From Neisseria shayeganii 871 (GTDB lineage Bacteria; Pseudomonadota; Gammaproteobacteria; Burkholderiales; Neisseriaceae): a DNA stretch of 11,067 nt. Under the pieces are notes generated by a model. The model was not told the DNA's origin and searched no databases. It saw only the letters and a list, made by a program, of their open reading frames with translations. Made by a program: the position numbers and the translations under genes. The DNA is taken from assembly GCF_000226875.1 (NCBI RefSeq), contig NZ_JH164926.1, positions 672,388-683,454 of the forward strand, written 5' to 3'. Below, one piece after another: positions 6,354 to 11,067 of the stretch (the first letter of the stretch is position 1; each line of letters opens with the position of its first letter).

Positions 6354-6384
6354 TGGGGATTTCCTGTTGTAGTGGGTGACGGAA

Positions 6385-6408
6385 AGGGTTTCAGGTAGCC
6401 TGAACCCT
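6385..6408 (-). terminator. Single-DUS hairpin between phaR and adk
   Basis: AGGGTT-TCAGG (6385-6395) folds onto CCTGA-ACCCT (6399-6408) around a TAG loop with one bulged T. One perfect DUS (TTCAGGTAGCCT, 6390-6401) spans the tip of the hairpin, unlike the usual two-copy design. It could attenuate transcription from phaR into adk. No strong T-run follows, so its strength is uncertain. Confidence 0.5.
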
Positions 6409-6444
6409 GCGTGGCGGGCAGCCGAAACGGCCGCCGGTACGCGC

Positions 6445-6915
6445 TTATTCTTTGGGCAACCAGCCGATGGTCTGCCAAAACTGCAGCGACTGTTTTTGAA
6501 GCTGCTGTTGCCATTCGGCCAGCGAAGCGGCGGCGGGCGGGAAGGCGAAGGGTTGCAGCCAGTTTTGGCCGCCGCCCTGCATCTGTTTCTGCATGCCCTG
6601 CTGCCAGTCGGCAAAAATGCGCATGTTTTGTTCTAAAAACGGGGTGAGCATGGATTGCGAAGTGTGGCCGTAGATGCGGATGAATTGGCGCAGCATGTCG
6701 TTGCTCAAAATCGGGCGGCCGCCGGTTTCTTCTTCCAGCAGAATCTGCAGCAGCACTTGACGGGTCAGGTCTTCGTCGCTTTTGGCATCGCGCACTTCGA
6801 TGTCTTCGCCTTCCAAAATCATCTGTTTCACATCGGATAAAGTGATGTAGCCGCTGATGGCGGTGTCGTACAGACGGCGGTTGGGGTATTTTTTGATCAC
6901 GTGTTTGGCTAACAT
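6445..6915 (-). CDS. phaR: PhaR-type polyhydroxyalkanoate synthesis repressor
   Basis: This is a DNA-binding regulator. Known PhaR proteins repress phasin and PHA-granule genes and bind PHA. The N-terminal DNA-binding/accumulation domain (residues 5-62) begins IKKYPNRRLYDTAISGYITL and is the hallmark of the family. The second domain (about 65-105) includes LSNDMLRQFIRIYG. The tail is rich in glutamine and tryptophan. At 156 aa it is slightly short of many family members (about 180-200). The ATG at 6915 has AAGGAG seven bases upstream, a strong site. No PHA synthase or phasin lies in the window, so its target here is unknown. It is divergent from the M14 peptidase gene and upstream of adk. Confidence 0.9.
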   Translation of the reverse strand: MLAKHVIKKYPNRRLYDTAISGYITLSDVKQMILEGEDIEVRDAKSDEDLTRQVLLQILLEEETGGRPILSNDMLRQFIRIYGHTSQSMLTPFLEQNMRIFADWQQGMQKQMQGGGQNWLQPFAFPPAAASLAEWQQQLQKQSLQFWQTIGWLPKE

Positions 6916-7116
6916 GGCGTTTCTCCTTGTTCCGACCAGCGGTTTGTTTTGTGCGCTGCACAGTTTAGAACCCCTGTCGGAAAAAATCCAGCTTTTTTGC
7001 CCCTGCCGAGGCGGGTGCCTGCCGGCACGGCATGGCTGTGCAGGAAAGCGTTTTCCCCGCCTGCCCGATGCTATACAATGCCGCCGTTCCCATTTTCCCT
7101 TTTTCCGGAAACCGAC
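6916..7116. promoter_or_regulatory. Divergent promoter region phaR / M14 peptidase
   Basis: This 201-base gap must hold both promoters. On the plus strand, TGCTATACAAT (7069-7079) is a good extended -10 element for the peptidase gene, with about 30 bases from a start near 7086 to its ATG. A phaR promoter is less clear; TAAACT on the minus strand is the best -10 I can see. CTGCACAG (6956-6963) and CTGTGCAG (7036-7043) form a widely spaced perfect 8-bp inverted repeat around the middle of the gap, which could be regulatory or accidental. Confidence 0.4.
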
Positions 7117-8247
7117 ATGCCCAAAATCAGCAGTAATTTCGACGCCGGCGCCATCACCGTTATCGACGCCGCCGACAGCAGCAACATCCGCCTCAACCTG
7201 CGCGGCGACAACGCATCCGAATTCAAACAGTGGTTTTACTTCCGCCTGCAGGGTGCGGCCTACCAGCCCTGTACCCTGCGCATCGAAGATGCCGGCACCG
7301 CCACCTACCACTACGCCTGGCCCGACTACCAAGCCGTGGCTTCTTACGACCGCAGCAACTGGTTCCGCGTGCCCACCCGCTATGAAAACGGCGAGCTCAT
7401 CATCGAACACACCCCGCTGGCCAACAGCGTGTATTACGCCTATTTCGAGCCCTACTCCCACGAGCAGCACCTCAACCTGCTCGGCGAAGCACAAGGCAGC
7501 GGCCTGTGCCAAATCGACGACTTGGGCAGCACCGTGCAGGGCCGCGACCTCAACCTGCTCACCATCGGCAACCAAGCAGCCAGCGACCTGAAAATCTGGG
7601 TCATCGCCCGCCAGCATCCCGGCGAAAGCATGGCCGAATGGTTTATCGAAGGTTTCCTCGCCCGCCTGCTCGACCACCAAGACCCCACCGCCCGCGCCCT
7701 GCTCGACCGCGCCACTTTCTATGTAGTGCCCAATATGAACCCCGACGGCTCCGTACTCGGCAACCTGCGCACCAACGCCGCCGGTGCCAACCTCAACCGC
7801 GAATGGGCCGAGCCTACCTTAGCCCACAGCCCCGAAGTGTATTACGTGCGCGAGAAAATGCACGAAACCGGCGTCGATATGTTCCTCGACATCCACGGCG
7901 ACGAAGAACTGCCCTATGTTTTCGTGGCCGGCACCGAGGGCGTACCTTCCTACAACGAACGCATCGCCGCCTTGGAAAGCGCCTTCAAAACCGCCCTGCT
8001 GCAAGCCAGCCCCGATTTCCAAGACGAGCACGGCTATGAAAAAGACGCACCCGGCCAAGCCAACCTCGGCATGGCCACCGCCTACGTGGGCGAAACCTTC
8101 CGCTGCCTGGCCTACACCTTGGAAATGCCGTTTAAAGACAACCACAACCTGCCCGACGACGATTTCGGCTGGAACGGCCAGCGCTCCCTGCGCCTGGGCG
8201 AAGCCATGCTCAGCGCCATTCTCGCCGTGATGCCGCAGCTGCGCTGA
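7117..8247 (+). CDS. M14 family cytosolic carboxypeptidase-like protein
   Basis: This is a zinc metallocarboxypeptidase of family M14, close in length (376 aa) to the bacterial cytosolic carboxypeptidase group typified by the Pseudomonas aeruginosa enzyme. An N-terminal beta-rich domain (residues 1-120, with QWFYFRL and YYAYFEPYS) precedes the peptidase domain. The zinc ligands are His167 and Glu170 (RQHPGE) and His260 (DIHGDEE). Substrate-binding motifs include NPDG (208-211) and GANLNREW (223-230). The catalytic glutamate is Glu336 in LEMPF. There is no signal peptide, so it acts in the cytosol. The natural substrate of bacterial members is uncertain. The ATG at 7117 starts in register with the family and has GGAAA upstream. 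The gene is a single unit with an extended -10 promoter and a strong terminator. Confidence 0.93.
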   Translation: MPKISSNFDAGAITVIDAADSSNIRLNLRGDNASEFKQWFYFRLQGAAYQPCTLRIEDAGTATYHYAWPDYQAVASYDRSNWFRVPTRYENGELIIEHTPLANSVYYAYFEPYSHEQHLNLLGEAQGSGLCQIDDLGSTVQGRDLNLLTIGNQAASDLKIWVIARQHPGESMAEWFIEGFLARLLDHQDPTARALLDRATFYVVPNMNPDGSVLGNLRTNAAGANLNREWAEPTLAHSPEVYYVREKMHETGVDMFLDIHGDEELPYVFVAGTEGVPSYNERIAALESAFKTALLQASPDFQDEHGYEKDAPGQANLGMATAYVGETFRCLAYTLEMPFKDNHNLPDDDFGWNGQRSLRLGEAMLSAILAVMPQLR

Positions 8248-8283
8248 CTCCTCCCGCACCCCAACCGCAGTTACATTTTCCCC

Positions 8284-8331
8284 CAGCAAAACAGGCTACC
8301 TGAAAGCTTTTTCAGGTAGCCTGTTTTGCTG
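8284..8331 (+). terminator. Strong inverted-DUS terminator
   Basis: CAGCAAAACAGGCTACCTGAAA (8284-8305) pairs perfectly over 22 bp with TTTCAGGTAGCCTGTTTTGCTG (8310-8331) around a four-base loop. T-rich sequence (GTCGCTTTTTCG) follows on the plus strand. Each arm holds a perfect DUS (8293-8304 and 8311-8322). It lies 36 bases after the M14 peptidase stop and insulates it from the ilv genes. Confidence 0.92.
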
Positions 8332-8558
8332 TCGCTTTTTCGTTTATCCCCCTTGTTTTTTATGCTGCACTGCGGTATCTTGCCTTTTCCTTTTTTAACA
8401 CAAGCCCTGCATCTCGCTTGATTGATGCAGCGGACAGATTGCCACCGGCCATTGCCGCCCTACGTACCCGAAACCGTGCGGCGGCAATCAGAGCATTACC
8501 GTGCTGGGGTGGGGCTGCCGCCGCCTATCAGGAGACGTGCAACACAGAAGAGGTCATT
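8332..8558 (+). promoter_or_regulatory. ilvIH leader with competing hairpins
   Basis: The 227 bases before ilvI hold no large gene. A weak promoter candidate is TTGTTT (8353-8358), 17 bases, TATCTT (8376-8381). Further down, ATTGCCGCC (8451-8459) is the exact complement of GGCGGCAAT (8480-8488). GCGGCGGCA (8478-8486) is the exact complement of TGCCGCCGC (8516-8524). The two helices share the same central strand and cannot form together, the layout of an attenuator switch. A second copy, ATTGCCACC (8438-8446), could compete with one mismatch. No T-run follows the second hairpin, so the mechanism would not be a standard intrinsic terminator. Confidence 0.5.
8362..8421 (+). CDS. Possible leucine-rich leader peptide
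   Basis: A 19-codon frame reads MLHCGILPFPFLTQALHLA, with five leucines and one isoleucine, ahead of the paired hairpins upstream of ilvI. That is the position and composition expected of a branched-chain attenuation leader. Against it, I see no ribosome site before the ATG. The best promoter candidate also lies within this frame, which would leave it untranscribed. It is kept as a low-confidence call. Confidence 0.18.
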   Translation: MLHCGILPFPFLTQALHLA

Positions 8559-10337
8559 ATGCAATTATCAGGTGCACAAATACTGGTGCAGAGTCTCAAA
8601 GCCGAAGGCGTGGAATATGTATTCGGCTATCCCGGCGGCGCCGTGCTGGAAATTTACGACGCATTATTCCAACTCAATAAATTCAAACACATTTTGGTGC
8701 GGCACGAGCAGGCGGCGATACACGCAGCCGATGCCTATGCCCGCACCAGCGGCCGTGTCGGCGTGGCATTGGTCACTTCCGGCCCGGGTGCCACCAATGC
8801 GGTTACCGGCATTGCCACCGCTTATTCCGATTCGATTCCGATTGTGGTGATTTCCGGCCAGGTAGGCACGCCCGCCATCGGCTCCGACGCCTTCCAGGAA
8901 GTGGACATGGTCGGCATTACCCGCCCCTGCGTGAAGCATAACTTCTTGGTTACCAGCGTGGGCGAATTGGCGGAAACCGTCAAGAAAGCCTTCCAAATCG
9001 CCCAAACCGGCCGTCCCGGCCCGGTGGTGATCGACATCCCGAAAGACATCACCCAGGCGATGGCGAAATTCAGCTATCCGCAAGAAGACATTTTTATCCG
9101 CTCCTATCAGCCGGTCACCCAAGGCCATACCGGCCAAATCAAAAAAGCGGTGCAGGTTTTGGCCGCAGCTAAACGGCCGCTGATTTATTTCGGCGGTGGG
9201 GTGGTATTGGGCAATGCCGCTCCCGAATTGACCGAGTTGGTGAAACTCACCGGCGCGCCGTGTACCGGCACCCTGATGGGCTTGGGCGCCTATCCCTCTT
9301 CCGACCGCCAGTTTGTCGGCATGTTAGGTATGCACGGCATGTATGAGGCCAACTTGGCCATGCAGCAGGCCGATGTGGTGCTGGCCGTAGGTGCACGCTT
9401 CGACGACCGCGTGATCTCCGTACCGTCTAAGTTTGCTGCTTCACCTAAAAAAATCATCCACATCGATATCGATCCTTCGAGCATCGCCAAGCGCGTGAAA
9501 GTGGACGTGCCGATTGTGGGCGACGTGAAAAACGTCTTGCGCGACATCATCGGCTTGTGGAAAAAACAAGAGCTGGCCCTCAGCCCCGCCTCGCTGGAAA
9601 AATGGTGGCACACCATTGAAGCTTGGCGCGCCCGCGACTGCCTGTGGTTCGAGGAAAAAAGCGATGTGATTCTGCCGCAGCAAGTGGTACAAACCCTGGC
9701 CCGCCTCACCAACAACAACGCCATCATCACATCTGACGTCGGCCAACACCAAATGTTCGCCGCCCAATATTATCCGTTCGAACGTCCGCGCCAATGGCTG
9801 AACTCCGGCGGCTTGGGCACCATGGGCGTCGGCCTCCCCTATGCCATGGGCGCCTACTTGGCCGACCCGAGCAAAGACGTGTGCTGCATCACCGGCGAAG
9901 GCTCGATTCAGATGAACATCCAAGAGCTTTCCACTTGCTACCAATACCGTCTGCCGGTGAAAGTGGTCAACCTGAACAACGGCTATTTGGGCATGGTCCG
10001 CCAGTGGCAGGAGTTCTATTATTCCGACCGCTATTCCGAATCCTATATGGATTCACTGCCCGATTTCGTGAAATTGGCCGAAGCCTACGGACACGTTGGT
10101 ATGCGCATCGAGAAGCCGTCCGATGTGGAAGGTGCACTCAAAGAAGCCTTGGCGCTGAAAGACCGCTTGGTATTTATGGACTTCATTACCGACCGCACCC
10201 AAAACGTCTTCCCCATGGTGGGCAACGGCAAAGGCTTGGACGAAATGGTGCTGCCCCCACATATGCGTGAAAGCAAAGCCGACAGCGATGTAAACGATGT
10301 GAACGACCGCGATTACGACACAAGGAGCGTACCATGA
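8559..10337 (+). CDS. ilvI: Acetolactate synthase large subunit (IlvI/IlvB)
   Basis: This is the catalytic subunit of thiamine-diphosphate-dependent acetohydroxyacid synthase. It condenses pyruvate with pyruvate or 2-oxobutyrate at the first common step of valine, leucine and isoleucine synthesis. It is 592 aa. The pyrimidine-binding domain (about 1-165) carries catalytic Glu50 (RHEQAA) and the FGYPGGAVL loop. The central domain spans about 190-325. The C-terminal domain holds the cofactor motif GEGSIQMN...VVNLNN, with Glu in place of the textbook Asp of GDGS, a form I recall from related proteobacterial enzymes. A polar Asp-rich tail of about 20 residues exceeds E. coli IlvI. The ATG at 8559 has AGAGG upstream. 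The stop overlaps the ilvH start by ATGA, so the subunits are made together. Databases may name it ilvB. Confidence 0.97.
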   Translation: MQLSGAQILVQSLKAEGVEYVFGYPGGAVLEIYDALFQLNKFKHILVRHEQAAIHAADAYARTSGRVGVALVTSGPGATNAVTGIATAYSDSIPIVVISGQVGTPAIGSDAFQEVDMVGITRPCVKHNFLVTSVGELAETVKKAFQIAQTGRPGPVVIDIPKDITQAMAKFSYPQEDIFIRSYQPVTQGHTGQIKKAVQVLAAAKRPLIYFGGGVVLGNAAPELTELVKLTGAPCTGTLMGLGAYPSSDRQFVGMLGMHGMYEANLAMQQADVVLAVGARFDDRVISVPSKFAASPKKIIHIDIDPSSIAKRVKVDVPIVGDVKNVLRDIIGLWKKQELALSPASLEKWWHTIEAWRARDCLWFEEKSDVILPQQVVQTLARLTNNNAIITSDVGQHQMFAAQYYPFERPRQWLNSGGLGTMGVGLPYAMGAYLADPSKDVCCITGEGSIQMNIQELSTCYQYRLPVKVVNLNNGYLGMVRQWQEFYYSDRYSESYMDSLPDFVKLAEAYGHVGMRIEKPSDVEGALKEALALKDRLVFMDFITDRTQNVFPMVGNGKGLDEMVLPPHMRESKADSDVNDVNDRDYDTRSVP

Positions 10338-10825
10338 GACATATTTTATCCATCCTGATGGAAAACGAATCGGGTGCGATGAGCCGTGTCGTCGGCCTGT
10401 TCTCCGCCCGTGATTACAACATCGACTCCCTCTCCGTCGCCGCCACCGAAGACCCCACTCTTTCGCGCATGACTATTGTCACCCGTGGCGACGAAGCGGT
10501 TTTGGAACAGATCACCAAACAGCTGAACAAATTGATTGAAGTGGTGAAGGTCATCGATCTGAATGACAGCCGTTTTGTCGAGCGTGAATTGATGCTGGTC
10601 AAAATCCGCGCCGTCGGCAAAGACCGCGACGAAATGTTGCGCCTGACCGAAATCTACCGCGGCCGAGTGGTGGATGTAACCGACAAAACCTACACCATCG
10701 AAATCACCGGCACCAGCAGCAAATTGGACAGCTTCCTCGAAACCGTCAGCAAAGGCCTGATTTTGGAAACCGTACGCACCGGTGCCGCTGGTATCGGCCG
10801 CGGTGAGCGGATTCTGAAAATTTAA
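10334..10825 (+). CDS. ilvH: Acetolactate synthase regulatory subunit (IlvH/IlvN)
   Basis: This is the small subunit that activates the large subunit and confers feedback inhibition by valine. It is 163 aa, the same length as E. coli IlvH. The N-terminal ACT domain (residues 2-75) begins RHILSILMENESGAMSRVVG. It keeps Asn11, Gly14 and Asn29, positions tied to valine binding in E. coli IlvH, so valine sensitivity is expected. The C-terminal domain (about 83-158) includes LMLVKIRAV and the GRVVDVT strand. The start ATG at 10334 lies inside the ilvI stop (ATGA) with AAGGAG six bases upstream. ilvC often follows in relatives, but here a terminator comes directly after. Databases may name it ilvN. 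Confidence 0.97.
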   Translation: MRHILSILMENESGAMSRVVGLFSARDYNIDSLSVAATEDPTLSRMTIVTRGDEAVLEQITKQLNKLIEVVKVIDLNDSRFVERELMLVKIRAVGKDRDEMLRLTEIYRGRVVDVTDKTYTIEITGTSSKLDSFLETVSKGLILETVRTGAAGIGRGERILKI

Positions 10826-10844
10826 ACTGTTTTGCAGGCACATC

Positions 10845-10879
10845 AATCAGGTATCCGGCAAAATGCCGGATACCTGATT
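10845..10879 (+). terminator. Intrinsic terminator after ilvH
   Basis: AATCAGGTATCCGGCA (10845-10860) pairs perfectly with TGCCGGATACCTGATT (10864-10879) around AAA, followed by TGTTTC. The arms contain CAGGTATCC, one base from the DUS core CAGGTAGCC, so it may be a diverged DUS terminator or an unrelated one. It lies 19 bases after the stop codon and would end the ilvIH transcript. Confidence 0.88.
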
Positions 10880-10886
10880 TGTTTCT

Positions 10887-10950
10887 AAGTGAACAAGTAG
10901 TGCACAACGCGGGATGCGCTGTGGATGGCGGTTTTACAAAAGACCCTCAG
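10887..10950 (+). repeat. Decayed second copy of the folB-side element
   Basis: This stretch follows the right third of the element at 3516-3595 in the same orientation. AAGTGAACAAGTAGT matches AAGTGAGCGAGCAGT at 12 of 15 bases, then about 17 bases are missing. GCACAACGC, ATGCGC, GATGG-GG and finally TTTTACAAAAGACCCTCAG then line up with the element's right end, TTGCAAAGGTCTCAG, with two small insertions. No left end is visible, so it is a truncated relic. Confidence 0.5.
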
Positions 10951-10975
10951 TGACACACCCGTACCGACAGCGTTG

Positions 10976-10987
10976 AGGCTACCTGAA
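10976..10987 (+). repeat. Single AG-eikDUS
   Basis: A perfect AGGCTACCTGAA lies in the non-coding right end with no inverted partner nearby. I see no gene in 10951-11067; the last 80 bases are without recognisable features. Confidence 0.85.
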
Positions 10988-11067
10988 AGATTCAAGCTGA
11001 TTAGGGATTCCGGCACAATCGCTTGCCGGCACCCTGCCTGCGCCCCCCATACAAGCACAATCAACCT

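Noticed and set aside
6445..7680. 411-aa minus-strand frame extending phaR upstream
   Set aside because: The extra part is antisense to the M14 peptidase. The ATG at 6915 has an ideal ribosome site and matches the family N-terminus.
8418..8558. Upstream ATG at 8418 as the ilvI start
   Set aside because: The added 47 residues do not resemble acetolactate synthase and run through the leader hairpins. The ATG at 8559 has a ribosome site and begins in register with the family.
9880..9910. GEGS instead of GDGS in the thiamine-diphosphate motif of IlvI as a possible inactivating change
   Set aside because: The glutamate form is, as far as I recall, common in related proteobacterial enzymes, and the rest of the motif is intact.
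1..11067. CRISPR arrays, tRNA or rRNA genes, phage, defence or conjugation genes
   Set aside because: No regularly spaced repeats, no tRNA-like cloverleaf and no proteins of these kinds were seen. The repeated 12-mer is the uptake sequence.

Overview
The window looks like a chromosomal housekeeping segment from a member of the Neisseriaceae, most likely Eikenella or a close relative. The main clue is the 12-mer AGGCTACCTGAA, the DNA uptake sequence (DUS) dialect known as AG-eikDUS. I count ten perfect copies on the two strands together, plus a few one-mismatch copies. The proteins (PlsY, FolB, Adk, PhaR, IlvI/IlvH, a CNP1-like secreted protein) are also betaproteobacterial in character, and GC is high enough to produce many long antisense shadow frames.

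Layout. At the left edge (1-180) there may be the last codons of a plus-strand gene, then two hairpins. The minus strand then carries, in transcription order, plsY (2960-2337), an unrecognised 224-aa protein (2231-1557), a possible 42-aa ORF joined to it by a GTGA overlap (1560-1432), and a 12-helix MFS transporter (1428-181). folB (3015-3380) diverges from plsY. Downstream of folB is a 184-188 bp palindrome-ended element with IS5/IS1106-like termini. It sits inside a DUS and is flanked by direct repeats of that DUS.

The next minus-strand block holds phzF-like (5611-4781), a small four-cysteine secreted protein (4735-4349), a collapsed pseudogene of a paralogue of that protein (4294-4204), and a CNP1-like secreted protein (4193-3663). 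A further minus-strand pair, phaR (6915-6445) and adk (6353-5706), is separated by a DUS hairpin. On the plus strand an M14 cytosolic carboxypeptidase-like gene (7117-8247) diverges from phaR and ends at a strong inverted-DUS terminator. Then come a roughly 220-nt leader and the acetolactate synthase pair ilvI-ilvH (8559-10825), which overlap by ATGA. The right end carries a terminator, a decayed second copy of the folB-side repeat, and a lone DUS.

The genes serve ordinary metabolism: phospholipid synthesis (PlsY), folate (FolB), adenylate balance (Adk) and branched-chain amino acids (IlvIH). I do not see a defence, phage, conjugation or secondary-metabolite system, and no clearly new system. 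The points worth following are structural. They are the mutually exclusive hairpins in the ilv leader, the small element that inserted into and regenerated a DUS terminator (with a decayed relative 7 kb away), the paralogue remnant of the four-Cys secreted protein, and the coupled 42-aa ORF. All calls were made by eye from the sequence; no database search or folding program was run.
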